Positions 12,718 through 24,829 of a stretch of DNA of 64,000 nucleotides are shown piece after piece. Position 1 is the stretch's first letter. Every line of letters begins with the position of its first letter. This DNA is from Megalonaias nervosa. Taxonomy: Eukaryota > Mollusca > Bivalvia > Unionida > Unionidae. Under the pieces are notes generated by a model, which did no database searches, was not told where the DNA came from, and was given only the letters and a program-made list of their open reading frames with translations. The DNA lies in NCBI GenBank assembly GCA_016617855.1, contig JAECUM010027029.1, forward strand, positions 16,504 through 80,503. Reading direction: 5' to 3'. A program made the position numbers and the translations under genes.

Positions 12718-12721
<4 letters not shown>
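12465..12721 (-). mobile_element. Fold-back (hairpin) element, copy B, inverted relative to copy A
   Basis: The hairpin at 12586-12721 has arms AGTATGTACGCTGTATCAAT and ...GATACAGCATACATACT, with the same GGAAAC/GTTTCC inner stem as copy A. The left flank (about 12465-12585) is the reverse complement of the right flank of copy A. Confidence 0.8.

Positions 12722-12806
<85 letters not shown>
12721..12806. repeat. (TA)n microsatellite beside fold-back copy B
   Basis: A pure TA tract begins exactly where the hairpin ends, mirroring the arrangement at copy A. Confidence 0.97.
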
Positions 12807-12809
<3 letters not shown>

Positions 12810-13460
12810 GTCATCGTCATCATCAGCATCAGGAATCTATTCGTTCTCTCCCCATTAACTCCAGAGTATGTTCAACTTTCAATGTCACAGAAACAATATT
12901 TAATGTTCCAGTCTCTAATAGTGTAGTGCTACAATCTTTAGTTTGATTTTTAGTTTAGAAGGATATATTAGCAGAATATGTGTTCCGGTTAGCAAAGAAA
13001 CGACTGATGGAAACAAATGTCTCCGTCTCTGTGATAAATATGCTTATTTCTCCCTTGAGATCAACGACAGAAGGACCTTCTAGTTGGTCCCCAAAACACG
13101 CTTGGAATGATCGGCGATGAACAAATATCTTTCACAAATTTAAACATTTAAGACAGGAATTTTTAAAAGGGTTGATGGGTGAGAATAACAAAGAGAGATG
13201 GCTAGTAACAGAAACATAAAGGCAAAAAGATTTTTAATATTTAGGTGACTGAGAGTAAGATGCAGCTGAACGTTTTAATGCTTATCGAACATTATGCTAT
13301 TAACTTTGTTTCTTGTTAGTTTGTTAGTTGGTTTTGCTTGTTTGTTTGTTTGTTTGTTTTCATTAAATTAACGTATTTATTGAGACGGTGGCTTTGCTGG
13401 CATGATACTGAAAAGCCTTCAGCAAGAGCTTTGTGATTCGCCCTAGATTTCAATACTTAC

Positions 13461-13655
13461 TGTACACCGCAACGTCACAAAGAATGACAGGTCCTGCAAC
13501 GTTAATGATTCTAACATAACGCCCAGTGAGGGGAACGTCACATGTCACTGACGCCTGTTGACCGTAAACACGTAACGTTGTGCATAGCGTCATTTGAAAC
13601 ATATTTTTATCTCTGCCCACGTAAATTTGTACTCCTTTAAGATTCATCAGTCTGT
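13461..13655 (-). CDS. Fucolectin (FTP, F5/8C-like) domain, C-terminal half exon
   Basis: A 195-nt phase 1-1 exon encodes the second half of the FTP jelly-roll: RLMNLKGVQIYVGRD, then VTCDVPLTGRYVRIINVAGP and LCDVAVYS. The GRYVRI strand and the closing LCxVxVY strand are diagnostic. The acceptor (ATTTCAG) ends at 13656 and the donor GTAAGT is at 13460-13455. Unspliced reading would stop two codons past the donor (VYSKY stop), so intron retention would give a natural truncated lectin end. With the 18134-17961 exon it completes a domain of about 123 residues, slightly short of usual FTP length (about 140). Confidence 0.85.
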
Positions 13656-14008
13656 CTGAAATATAGAGAAATTAAGTAAGCAATTTTACTTTACATAAAC
13701 ATGTACGAGTATTTGTAGCAGCCTTATTTGCCCATAAATAACTTTTCAGTTTATTGTTTCTTAGGATATCAAAATAATATTTTGAAGTTTTCAAATTATG
13801 TGACTGCATTGCGAATTTTGTTTATGGTAGGAATACATACAAATCTCTTGTGCCGTCTGTATAATCGCTGTATTAATTTTGTAAGGGAGGAGATTCGAGA
13901 TAAACCGCAATAACTTTCAGCTCAATTACGTTGCCAAACCTGTAACGACTAAAGTCCTTTTCCCGAACAAATTATGTTGCTAGTCGGATATTGGTGGAGA
14001 TATTCACA

Positions 14009-14570
14009 TGTTACGACCATGTAGTTTAATTACTTGTGTGCTAAAATTTGAATTCTTTCTATTTCATTTTTGTATTAATATATATAATTAATATTGTGAT
14101 GATGATTATGTTCGCAGGATCTGATATTTTGAAAGAAACGTCGTGTTTATTTAGAATGTAAATATGACTCTCAGGATTTCGTAAGCAATTTTTTTAGATT
14201 GCTGGCTGGATAAACAAGCTACGTAGGTGATTGGTTGTGGCCAAGGTCATTTGTTAAGCATGTAGGATTATATATTATTTCAACATCTGACCATCGCATT
14301 ACACGATATAATCATACATGCTTAACAAATGACCTTGGCCACAACCAATCACCTACGTAGCTTTTTTATCCAGCCAGCAATCTAAAAAAATTGCTTACGA
14401 AATCCTGAGAGTCATATTTACGTTCTAAATAAACACGACGTTTCTTTCAAAATATCAGATCCTGCGAACATAATCATCATCACAATAATAATTATATATA
14501 ATAATACAAAAATGAAATAGAAAGAATTCAAATTTTAGCACACAAGTAATTAAACTACATGGTCGTAACA
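14009..14570. mobile_element. Long near-perfect inverted repeat (arms about 264 bp)
   Basis: The left arm 14009-14272 starts TGTTACGACCATGTAGTTTA, and the right arm 14307-14570 is its near-identical reverse complement ending in TGGTCGTAACA. A 34-bp spacer separates them. The ends are TG...CA and both flanks show CACA-like bases, possibly a short target duplication. There is no coding capacity. It is probably a fold-back MITE whose arms are so alike that insertion or gene conversion is recent. Confidence 0.9.
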
Positions 14571-15062
14571 CACAATATTTTTCGCAATCTGGAGTACCAG
14601 TTAAAGCATTTGACGACATTTATTGAATATCTTCTTCCATGAATTCATATATTGTACGTCACAGAAACAGAGCTGAGCAACAAGAGGAACTGCCAAATTA
14701 CAGCTATATCATTGCTAACAATATACTTGCCATACACGATTATTACGTTCACTGGCGTGAATACAATGCAAAAAGGAAGAAAAAGAAAGCATGTAATGTT
14801 GCAATATATACGAATAATCATACAATGTGAGATAACTTTATATTTTGAACAACGACATACAGGTTAATCGTAATTTAACTAACGAGGATTAAACTGCAGA
14901 TCGGTGATAATTTATCAGTATTAGACTGGTAATTTAAATAATCAGGATTAGACTGCAACTTCGTGGCAATTAAATAATCTAGATGAAAATATATTGGACT
15001 TAAGAATTTCCGGACTGCATCAAATATTTCCTCATTTTCCTCGAACAAACAGCAAGGCATTA

Positions 15063-15068
<6 letters not shown>

Positions 15069-15108
<40 letters not shown>
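15069..15108. repeat. (GT)n microsatellite
   Basis: It lies at the 3' tail side of the minus-strand SINE at 15110-15402. Confidence 0.95.
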
Positions 15109-15109
<1 letters not shown>

Positions 15110-15402
15110 AGCGTAGCCTTAACAATATTAATCATATCGCTACGATGTCGGCGGTGTGGCAGTTTATAGTGATGTCTAGCACTGGGGTGTCACGACGCAG
15201 ACATGTGGCATCATGTCCCAGCCAGTCACGTTATCCTGACATCAGGCCGACCAGTCCTAATAATAACCTCTTAATGCTGAGCACCAAGCGAGTCAGCTGC
15301 AAGTACCATTTTGTAAGTCTTTGTAAGACTCGGCCGGGCTTCGAACCCGCGACCTCCCGTATCCGAGGCGGACGCTCTAACCACTTAGGCCACATGAGCA
15401 GT
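15110..15402 (-). mobile_element. tRNA-headed SINE (V-SINE-like), copy 1
   Basis: Read on the minus strand, the tRNA-like head (GGCCTAAGTGGTTAGAGCGT, B box GGTTCGAAGCC) is followed by a body shared with copies at 20.9 and 23.9 kb: GACTGGTCGGCCTGATGTCA, then GTCACGACxCCCCAGTGCTA and GCCGACATCGTAGCGATATG. Body plus head resemble molluscan V-SINEs such as the RUDI type (from memory, not searched). An ORF across it is not a gene. Confidence 0.85.
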
Positions 15403-16483
15403 CTCTTATTTGTAATGGTGATATTGCAGGTCAGCGCGATAAATGTCCTATTGTGCGAGTTTTAACGATACTGAATTTAGGACAACTTGGAAGAAATTGT
15501 ACAGCAGTTTCTTGTACGCAATACGAAATTGGCCGTTCAGCAACAATTATTTTTTTTTTTTAAAGAGAGCTACGTTAAGCGAAATACGGCCTTATCGTAC
15601 TGGTGTATGAAAAACTTGAACAATTCTTTAAGCTCAGTTTTAAATCTATATTCAGAAAATATTTCAAATAATATATGGAAGAATTGTCCCTTACTTCTAA
15701 TGGGAGAAGGTAACATAATTTGGTAAGAAAGAGTTTTGGAATAAGCTGGTAATGGCGAACGGTGTTTGTAGATTCGAACCATTGCACTGTTGTAAATTAT
15801 TTACCTGGTGGACGTTTGGTGGAACCAAGGTCCACGGATAACCCTGGAAGCACATGATACTTTTGTTTTTCTTTTATTAAAAAAAAAGAAAGAAAGAAAC
15901 CATTGCTTATACCGTGTAACTGATAGTATCTCCCATTTGATTTCTTCATATAACGTTGACTTATGGTGTCGCATACAATTCTACCAGTTTAAGTCTGCAA
16001 TATTTCAATTTCAACTTTTTCAAAGTGTGCAAAATTTCACCAAATGGTATCCACGTATTCCAAAAGTTCCTCAAAAGAGAAATAAAGCATATCTAAAGAT
16101 TTTCTATCAAGTCTGACTTTCAGACTTCGTTGTATATCGATCATTTTACATTATTTGTTGTGGTTATAACTAGAATATGTGTGGTCAATAAATAGTTTCA
16201 TCAATAGTTAAACTTAGATGTTTGTGGGAATTTGCATGATGAATACCAACATGGGTCATTAAAAATGGAGGGTGGTATACATGATGACCATTGAATCGGT
16301 TTGTTGGAATCAATACTGAAAACCCACTGATCTGCCCATGGTTTGAATTTTTTCAAGGTTTTCATCCAAGATGTCAGCAGCCAAGGATGGTTAGGTTAGG
16401 TTAGCTCGTTTCTAACGGCATTTTGAACACATTATTGGCAATATCATTTCGAGGTAATATGAGCTACATTCCTTTACCAAAGA

Positions 16484-16484
16484 C

Positions 16485-16521
<37 letters not shown>

Positions 16522-16530
16522 GAGAGAGAC
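16484..16530. repeat. (GA)n microsatellite
   Basis: A GA tract with one GG interruption. Confidence 0.95.
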
Positions 16531-17744
16531 AGCCGACAACGATTTGCCTCAGTGGCTATCGAACGCCAAACCATTGGATTACGACTCTTATGTTGTACCA
16601 ATTCGACTACCGCGGCTTCCAGCAGCAAGGGCTGGATCTTCAACAGTAATTTACATGGAAATATTATTAGCAAACATAGTATACTGGACTGGATATCGGT
16701 GACTATATCATTAATAACAATTAAGAATAAAAGTGGTCCAAGTATAGATTCTTCTAGATCGCCAGCAATGACATATAATCGCTCTAAACTTCAACCTTCT
16801 ATAACAAGCGCTGGCCGTCTTTTAGTAAGATACTTCTGAAACCGACTCAGTTAACCTCCACTGATTTTAATATGTCACTAAATGCCCTTCTTATTTTTGT
16901 ATCTTTATACCTAACACGTAATTGTAAAACCGTTGAGTCTTACAGTGTGAAGCCGAATTGTAAATGACAAATCAAAACGTGCTGAAGTAAAACAAACCAA
17001 TCGAATCATTTATGGCAGGAAGAAATGGAACAAAACCATCGAGGATAAAAAATAAAAGGAACTGAGTAACAGAATAAAATACAACGAAAAATATTTCATA
17101 ATTAAGAGTTGAAAAATTGGAATATAAAAGACAACAGTTGTGCCGAAAAAAACCTGAAACCTAAAACAATGAAACAGAAAACTAGAATCCAAGAGCACAT
17201 CTTACATATAAAATCTAACAGCTTCTAGGCGGTAACAGTTTTTGTTATATACCTGTCTTTTTTTACCCCAAAAAGAGACAGAATTTTACCCAATTCCCTA
17301 CAAGCAGGAAAATGGTACTGTTGTTTTCTGATTCCGCATTACCATGCTCCCAAACGATGCTGGCGCTACTTTATCCTGGAGGTTTCCTGGTTACTATAGC
17401 AGAATCTCTTGTAATGCGATGCCAACAGTAGCAATAAACAAATATTTCGCAGCAATGTTAGTTAGAAAGACACCTTGCGTTGTAGGTAAAATATCTAAAA
17501 GGTTCAAACCGTGTTTTGTCAATTAAAAATATAAAAAGCAGTTATTCACTTTTTTAAGTAGATAACTAAAAGGTTCGCCTGAAACAATATCGCATTTAGA
17601 ACTTGCGTACCAAAACATTACTGTACAGTCAAACCACTTACGGAAATTCATAATTGATAACGTTGGTGAGCTTCCTGCATAATGCATTTTGAAATGATAA
17701 ATACTATAATTATCTCAAAATTGTTAGGTATGTAACATAAAGGT

Positions 17745-17910
17745 CATTATAACAGTACTGTTTTTTGTTGATTCGTCAATCATGTCTCCTTGTCAGTATC
17801 AGAAAACCAGAATATAACTCGACGATTCGCGTCTCGTAATGATTTGATTTTCTGATGCTGACAACTCGGCATGATCTAGCAATCATGATCGTTATACTGT
17901 AATAATAATA
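17745..17910. repeat. Imperfect inverted repeat
   Basis: An inner stem pairs GTCAGTATCAGAAAA with TTTTCTGATGCTGAC, and outer segments around ATAACAGTAC and GTTATACTGT also pair loosely. It looks like a decayed hairpin element and lies 50 bp from the FTP N-half exon. Confidence 0.5.
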
Positions 17911-17960
17911 TATATGGATCATTCCATGACTTCCTTAAATTCTATTATTACTTTACATAC

Positions 17961-18134
17961 TAGTCAACAAGGACATTGACTTGATCGTATACATTTGTCC
18001 AAGATCCACGCTCCACCACCCAGGAATTCCTGGTAACGTCACCGCACATGTAGAGATGTCGTCATCAACAGCTAGCTCCGCACTTGTCACGTTATCGCTC
18101 TTTTGATATGCCGGTTTGTTGTATGCAACATTTT
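17961..18134 (-). CDS. Fucolectin (FTP, F5/8C-like) domain, N-terminal half exon
   Basis: The 174-nt phase 1-1 exon encodes NVAYNKPAYQKSDNVTSAEL followed by AVDDD and GWWSVDLGQMYTIKSM. This is the conserved start of the eel-fucolectin/tachylectin-4/pentraxin-1 (FTP) fold: an N-terminal NxAxNKPA strand, the AVDG-like turn and the WWxVDLG core. FTP domains bind fucose-type glycans and occur in invertebrate secreted lectins. The acceptor (TTTATTAAAG) ends at 18135 and the donor GTATGT is at 17960-17955. The final split codon (ACT A|) joins in phase to the exon at 13655, which starts with the C-terminal half. The AVDDD turn replaces the common AVDGN. Domain identity is confident; ligand specificity is not predicted. 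Confidence 0.85.
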
Positions 18135-19019
18135 CTTTAATAAAAATAAATGTGTGTTGAGCTTATTAATACAAAAATATCAATATGTTAATTGCCAGAA
18201 TGTATACATGATTGATTTAAAATTAAAAACCAAAGTTTACACAATGTCCACCTATGAAATTTGCCTTATTTATATCAAATTTATACCGACTAAACCATTA
18301 CAAATAGACTCCTTTAAATAACTATCATATCTTTGCAAATGTTGTCGAAAGGGGTCGTGCTCTGATTGTATTAAATTTTTACAAGAATGCTTCATGCATG
18401 GATACACTTAAATCAAAAAGGTACTTATAACTTATTTATAAAGAACACTCATTTGGTATTTTTTTTTTTTAATTCTATATATTGTTCACGATTCACTATA
18501 TTTAAAAACATTGTATTTTTCCGATAATATGTAAAGCAGTTCTCCAAAAAGTAATAGAAAACTGAAGTTGTAACAGTATTTTTGTTGTTTGTTAAAAACA
18601 TTCCGGGTAATCTTTATTCCGAAATTTTTCCTGATTGACTAATATTTCCCAATTTTTCGTGAACGGAATTCGATAGGCTGTTTATTAACATTATGTTCAA
18701 ACAGGAACCGGATGTCTTATTGAGATTTTCCATTTTCCATACATTAGGAACACACCAATAAGTAAAATGTTCGTAACTCCCCAAATATACTACATTAAAT
18801 ACATGTCCCTGTAACGGAATATATGCAGATAAACTTAGAGGGAAAATATATTTATATTGCTTGGAATATAAGTAGGTTTACTTAGAGGGGAGATGTATTT
18901 ACTATTTACATTGCTTGCTGCGTCATTTAATATTGAAAAAATAACATCCGTAGATCATAGTTGTTTGAATTGTTTCTTTACAGCGGAATTTGTTGTTGCA
19001 TAGAACAATACATAATGGA

Positions 19020-19241
19020 TTCTAGGGGACCTGGGTGGCCGAGTCGTCTAAAGCGCTCGATTTTACCGATCACTGCCATCTCACCTCGGTCAGCGTAGGT
19101 TCGAGTCTCGGGCATGTGGGCAAGCGAAAAAGCTTGCAAGTAGCTTCCCGTGGGTCAGTGGTTCTTATCGGAATTTCCCGGGTTCTTCCTCCACCAGTTG
19201 AAAAATGGTGTTAAACCCACAACAACAACAGCAACAACAAA
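19020..19241 (+). mobile_element. tRNA-derived SINE with (CAA)n tail, second copy
   Basis: It is the same family as 8216-8475: TGGCCGAGTCGTCTAAAGCG head, GGTTCGAGTCTCGGGC B box, AGCTTCCCGTGGGTCAGTGG body and CAACAACAACAGCAACAACA tail. It is flanked by ACATAATGGA and ACATAATGA, an 8-10-bp target-site duplication. Confidence 0.88.
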
Positions 19242-19388
19242 CATAATGAATGCGCTTACTGGAAGAGTTTGAATTCATAGTAACAAAGAGGCATTTGCTT
19301 TAAGGTCACGACATTTTATGATGAGATGATTCAACTGTCCACTTTTACAAATTAATATCAGCAGTCGTAATTAACGTTATCCCCCACC

Positions 19389-19390
<2 letters not shown>

Positions 19391-19440
<50 letters not shown>
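19391..19440. repeat. (CA)n microsatellite 20 nt downstream of an EGF-exon donor
   Basis: On the gene strand this is a TG tract just inside the intron; TG-rich intronic elements can bind splicing factors, but function is not shown here. Confidence 0.95.
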
Positions 19441-19443
<3 letters not shown>

Positions 19444-19466
19444 TTACTAGTATAATCAAAACTTAC

Positions 19467-19598
19467 CTCTCTGACACAGGGGCCCACTCCAGCCGATTTT
19501 GCATCCCTCCTCACACCGTCCCGTCAGTTCGCACGTACTGCCTGCTCGGCAGTTACACAGATGTGCACAGTCCGGACCAAAATATCCAGGAAGACACG
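19467..19598 (-). CDS. EGF-like exon (MEGF/laminin type), most upstream recognised domain exon
   Basis: A 132-nt open exon encodes about 44 residues with the cysteine pattern of a MEGF-type EGF repeat: CLPGYFGPDC, then CNCRAGSTC, then CEEGCKIGWSGPLC. The acceptor (TATACAG) ends at 19599 and the donor GTAAGT lies at 19466-19461. Entry and exit are both phase 1, the symmetrical arrangement usual for extracellular modules. Such repeats are disulfide-bonded modules of secreted or receptor proteins. A (CA)n tract starts 20 nt beyond the donor and a long ATT-repeat tract lies upstream of the acceptor, so microsatellites hug the exon on both sides. It is placed before the lectin exons of the same gene by strand and phase. 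Confidence 0.8.
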
Positions 19599-19661
19599 CT
19601 GTATAGACATAATTTGTAAAGGTTAAGGAATTTCTTTGATTATAATTACAATATCGCACAA

Positions 19662-19663
<2 letters not shown>

Positions 19664-19725
<62 letters not shown>

Positions 19726-19734
19726 TTATCATCA

Positions 19735-19769
<35 letters not shown>

Positions 19770-19770
19770 T
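19664..19770. repeat. (AAT)n/(ATT)n microsatellite
   Basis: AAT triplets switch to ATT triplets, forming a self-complementary tract, with a short ATC interruption. Confidence 0.95.
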
Positions 19771-20589
19771 CACCTCCCGTCTCAATCAGTGGTACTAGTT
19801 GCATTAAGAGTAAGTGATACTTTGTGGAGACGATGATGTTAGAAAAAAAGAAAGCAAATAAATATCACGTCAATAATTACACAGATGAAAATAACACCTT
19901 AGTAATTTTGTTGCCAAATAACATTGCAAGCACTTTACTCACCATGAGTTATTATACAGTAATATGTCACGTAATTCAGGAAATATATTGTCAGCCAAGA
20001 TTTCCACATCTCCTTTCAAAACTTGCCGAAAATCGATCTGTTGATTGTCACATCTTGTCCTGAATGTATAGTGGAGTTTTCGCTGTAAACAGAACGTACC
20101 GATTTGCTTAGAACCGTTTAAAACGAAGATTTAAAGAAAATAAAGAATGATGGAATAAATGAACGAATAGATGAATGAAGGAGTGGATGAACTAATAAAC
20201 GAACGAATGAATAAATAATGAAATGAACGAGAGCAGAAAAACAAAAACAAGATCAATCAAAAGATGGTTACTCTTCAAACGATTATTGTTGGTAACGGAA
20301 TGTCTACCTCATATAGTTTCAGGCACGTTCAGTTTTAAATGAGGTATACATAATTATTCAATGACATCATTAAAGGCTCATAAAATACATATATATACTA
20401 TCAGATAAAAACTCTAAAGTGAACCATGGCTGTCAATAAAACTATTCAGAATTAGAAAGCCAAATCTTGTCTAGCATGAACTTTTATGAGAGTGAGGTTA
20501 GATATTCATTTATCAGTTGGAACAGAAAAAATGTATCGCAAGAAAGTAAAAGCAACTGTGAATTACATGAAATTAATCGGTTTAAGATT

Positions 20590-20661
20590 TTTATTTTTTT
20601 TATTTTTATTTTTTTATTTTTTTTTTTTTTGTTTGTTTGTATTTTTTTTTTTTTTTTTTTT
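20590..20661. repeat. T-rich low-complexity tract
   Basis: Poly-T runs are broken by A, G or GTTTGTTTG; ORFs here are poly-Phe or poly-Lys artefacts. Confidence 0.9.
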
Positions 20662-20906
20662 GCTGGGGCAATGTCCGGTTGCGAACAATTGCAGTCAGTA
20701 ATACTAATTTTGGACATCATTTATCCAATCTCATTTGTTCTGTCTATTCACGGGAGACTAAACTTGTACTTTGTAGTTATACATCTTTTACCATTATTTT
20801 TTGTTGGGACACATAAGAAGTAAAGCAAACATGATTTGAAATCAAAATACCTCCCAGTCTTTGCGTCATAGTTGTATTCCCGTGAAATGTGAAATATTGC
20901 GATTTT

Positions 20907-21200
20907 TTCCGGTGGCTTTAGAGTCCGCCTCGGATACGGGAGGTCGCGGGTTCGAAACCCGGCCGAATCATACCAAAGTCTTATAAAGATGGTCCTGGCA
21001 GCTGCCTCGCTTGGCCCTCAACATTAAGAGTTTATTGTTAGGACTGGTCGGCCTGGTGTCAGGATAATACGACTGGGTTGGACATGCTGCTACATGTTTG
21101 CGTCATGATGCCCCAGTGCTAGACATCACTGCCACGCTGCCGACATCGCAGCGATATGACTAAAATTTTTAAAACTACGTTACAAAACCCCAAAACACAA
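20907..21200 (+). mobile_element. tRNA-headed SINE (V-SINE-like), copy 2
   Basis: It has the same head (CCGCCTCGGATACGGGAGGT, B box GGTTCGAAACC) and body (GGACTGGTCGGCCTGGTGTC, GCCCCAGTGCTAGACATCAC) as the other copies. A short deletion sits in the D-arm region. The 3' end runs into a CT microsatellite at 21204. Confidence 0.85.

Positions 21201-21203
<3 letters not shown>

Positions 21204-21255
<52 letters not shown>
21204..21255. repeat. (CT)n microsatellite at a SINE tail
   Basis: The CT tract begins a few bases after the end of the V-SINE-like copy. Confidence 0.95.
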
Positions 21256-21259
<4 letters not shown>

Positions 21260-21615
21260 CGAGCAAGCTACTGAACAAGAGTCTATGACAGTCCTTGGGT
21301 GATGGGCCTGTGTAGACTTGTTCAAGGACCTGAATATTGAGATCCACCATTTGCGTATCAATCGACATCAAATTTGTCAAAGTTACTGCAGTACATATTG
21401 TGATTTCTTATGAAAACGCGTACTTCCGCGAATGCCTGTATGATTAACAATGATACAAATGTGTGATCGCATAAGAAATTGTCGAGCCACGTGACAATGT
21501 TACAATATTGCGATGTTACACGAAAAAATAAAAGAAATAAAATTAAACATTTAGAGGGCACCTGCGAGATTATTTGGTTTATTCGGAAATCTGATACGGA
21601 CAAATCTGTGTGTGT

Positions 21616-21762
<147 letters not shown>

Positions 21763-22862
21763 AGGGGTACAGTGCGGCTGCATTTTGCATTTATATTAGT
21801 TAACATATTTTCTTCTCTTTAAATTTAACACGGGTAATCAAAAGTAATTTGTTACTGGTCAGTGGTATTGTAAGAAGAAACAAGTTTGCATAGAGAAAAG
21901 CAACGAGTATGGCCGAGCGACCAAGCTGATTCTTGCATTCATTGGAATATGAATTAGTTTAAATGCTGACGAGAAAAATTGTGTACTTTCTGGAGATGTT
22001 CCTAGCCCGTGCACTCGCTTATGAGACAGATATAGTTCATTAAGAAAAGAAAAGCATCTCCGTCAATCTCTGCAAAGTACGGCAAGAATCTGAGTTACGC
22101 CAAATATTTCCGTGATGTTGTCACTACTGATGGAATGATTTAGTTTTAAGAAGGTGCAACAATCAGGTTTCAATAAACTCAAACGTCAATACATCTCAGC
22201 CTTGTTTGATGGCATTACACTTGTGAGCCTACATTTGAATTAATTTTTTTTGAGAGATGCTAGGTAGGTTGAATCTATTGTGCAGAAAAGAACATGTAAG
22301 CTTAAAATCGAGCGCATTTTAAAAATATTATAAAACAATGAATATCAGTCAAATAGAGATAACAAAAATATTAAAATATCAGCATCTCTATGCAATCAAT
22401 TAAAAAAATTGTAAAAAATTCAACTTTCTATGAGAAGATCTCAGAAAGTAAACAGTGAATATTTTAGATATAAAGATCTTATTTACACTGACATTATTCT
22501 GGAGCACAGCTACATCCGGGTATTTTTAAGTGACAATTTGGTCCTTCTCCTTATTGCAATCAGGTCGAAACCCCTGTTTCGAAACGCTGCTGCCCCTGCA
22601 AGAATCTTACAGAAATGTGTGTTCTTGTTTTTACCTAATTTTTCAAGAAATTTGCACAAATTACTTTTTGGGGGTGGGGGGTTGGAGGGTGGAGAGACTT
22701 CTCACTAAAGATACTTTAGGGTGCAAGGGACAGTTGTATGCACAAGTTTATTGTTACATACACCTGCCTAATATAAAAATTCATACAAAAAAAAAATACA
22801 TGAGTGAGGTCAAAAGGATCCATGTCAGTGGAAATTCATAGAATAAAAAGTTGATATACCCC

Positions 22863-22926
22863 ACCCCCATGGGCGCCCGCAGCATGGGTCAAGGGGGGGT
22901 CACGTGACCCCCGGAAATCATACTGC

Positions 22927-23021
<95 letters not shown>

Positions 23022-23245
23022 TTCCGACAAATTTAATCATGCAAATGAAGCTGAAAATATATCACAAGATTCTGTTCATAATGCTTAATAAATATTAGCT
23101 TTAGTTTCAGACTGCTTCTTATACTAATTCTCCCGGCCGTGACTGACGGACACCCCCGAAAATCCTGACCCCCTGCACAAAGTCCTGAACCCCCCGCCCC
23201 CTGCAAAAAATCCTGCGGGCGCCCATTCCCACCCCCAAATTTATA
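22863..23245. mobile_element. Putative non-autonomous DNA element with GGGCGCCCGCAG-type inverted ends
   Basis: CCCCCATGGGCGCCCGCAG at about 22864 and CTGCGGGCGCCCATTCCCAC at about 23211 are inverted repeats. Between them lie a (TA)n tract (22934-23017) and C-rich stretches (CCCCTGCACAAAGTCCTGAA). No target duplication is clear. Confidence 0.5.
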
Positions 23246-23854
23246 CATGAATTTTTCATGTTCCAAGGCCATTTTTGAGAACATGTGATGCTCACAGTGC
23301 AAACACATGCCATTTCTCTGGGTGATAATTTTTGAAAACATTGTGTATTTAATAGCTTGATGCATTAAAAATAATTGTCATTCAGGCAGTTTTTGAGAAA
23401 TTCTACTTGCCGTGAACCAACGTGTCTACTGCTAAATGTGGCTAGCTCTGCTTCCTAGCCGACTATTGGTATTTCACTGGCTACATACTGTGCAGTAACT
23501 ACATGAGGAGTACATGCCTCACATAAATTTCAAGAACAACACAAGCTGGAAAGACCAAATTCACAAATATATCCATATCTTTAATTATTACACAATACTA
23601 GCTCAAAAAGTCATACCATAACCTTAAGTTAAGAAATTTGCCAGGGGCCAATTTACAACACTGTCCACTGCCAACTTGACGAAAACTCAAACGATCTGTG
23701 AAATCAATGCAGGCGCTCACTGACGTTATTTAGAATACAGTCTGATTTGTGACCTTTGACTGAGTTACTGGTTGAAGAATACACAATATTCTTCAACATT
23801 ATGAAATCCTTCTTCTTCAGTGTTCTGCTATATAATCATTACAAATAGGAGACC

Positions 23855-24141
23855 GCTCCGGTGGCCTAAGTGTTTAGAGCGTCCGCCTCGGATGCGGGAG
23901 GTCGTGGGTTCGAGCCCCGGCCCAGTGATCCCAAAGACTTAAAAAATGGTACTAGCAGCTGCCTCGCTTGGCGCTCAGCATTAAGAGGTTAGTGTTAGGA
24001 CTGGTCGGCCTGGTGCCAGGATAATGTGACTGGGTGGGACATGATGCTATATATCTGTGTCGTGATGCCCCAGTGCTAAAATACACTATAAACTGACACA
24101 CGGCAGGCATCGTAGTGATAAGACTGAAACATTTTTTAAAG

Positions 24142-24144
<3 letters not shown>
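23855..24144 (+). mobile_element. tRNA-headed SINE (V-SINE-like), copy 3, most complete
   Basis: The head reads GCTCCGGTGGCCTAAGTGTT with B box GGTTCGAGCCCC. The body matches copies 1 and 2 (GGACTGGTCGGCCTGGTGCC, GATGCCCCAGTGCTA, GGCAGGCATCGTAGTGATAA). It ends directly in a (CT)n(CA)n microsatellite. Confidence 0.88.
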
Positions 24145-24228
<84 letters not shown>

Positions 24229-24229
24229 T
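24145..24229. repeat. Compound (CT)n(CA)n microsatellite at a SINE tail
   Basis: The tract starts at the last recognisable SINE bases (TTAAAGATATT). Confidence 0.97.
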
Positions 24230-24760
24230 ATCTTCTTCTTCGAACATTACAACATAAATATATAAGACCAGTGAAGTGAAGTACAGCGACTCGTCACTTT
24301 TGTTCCTGATCGTGGCGATCACACGGAAATGGCTGATTAGTTTACCTTTATGGAATCTGAAGAAAACAAATAATGACTTTTTGCATGACGAAAAACTTAC
24401 CTATTCAGTACATTAGTCCGTTTTCCTCTGTAAAGTCTCATTTCTGAGAATCACAACGATTGAGACTTTTATCTGTATAAATACGGTAGTTAAGTCGGGG
24501 TACAAGACGTATCACAGCCTTTGATACTTCGTGATTTAGAACAATCTAACCAAGTCACTTGCTGACCATACGATAAATAAGCAAAGGATGCGGCATGTTT
24601 ACATATATACTTCCATCATTACTAAAGCAGTGAGTCTCCGTGTGCAAATGTAATGATTAGAACAAACATGAATGTATTTTATCTTCATTTTACTGATCAG
24701 ACAATTCAATGCCAAAATATCTGTAAAATAATGATAAAGAACATCGATATTTTGTATTAA

Positions 24761-24762
<2 letters not shown>

Positions 24763-24817
<55 letters not shown>
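24763..24817. repeat. (GA)n microsatellite
   Basis: A pure GA tract. Confidence 0.95.
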
Positions 24818-24819
<2 letters not shown>

Positions 24820-24829
24820 TCTTACACAT

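Noticed and set aside
16388..16406. TTAGG repeats as an interstitial telomere
   Set aside because: Only three units; too short, and the pentamer is not the expected lophotrochozoan telomere repeat.
20467..20823. 118-aa ORF with a hydrophobic centre resembling a membrane protein
   Set aside because: The hydrophobic part is a poly-T tract translated as Phe/Leu.
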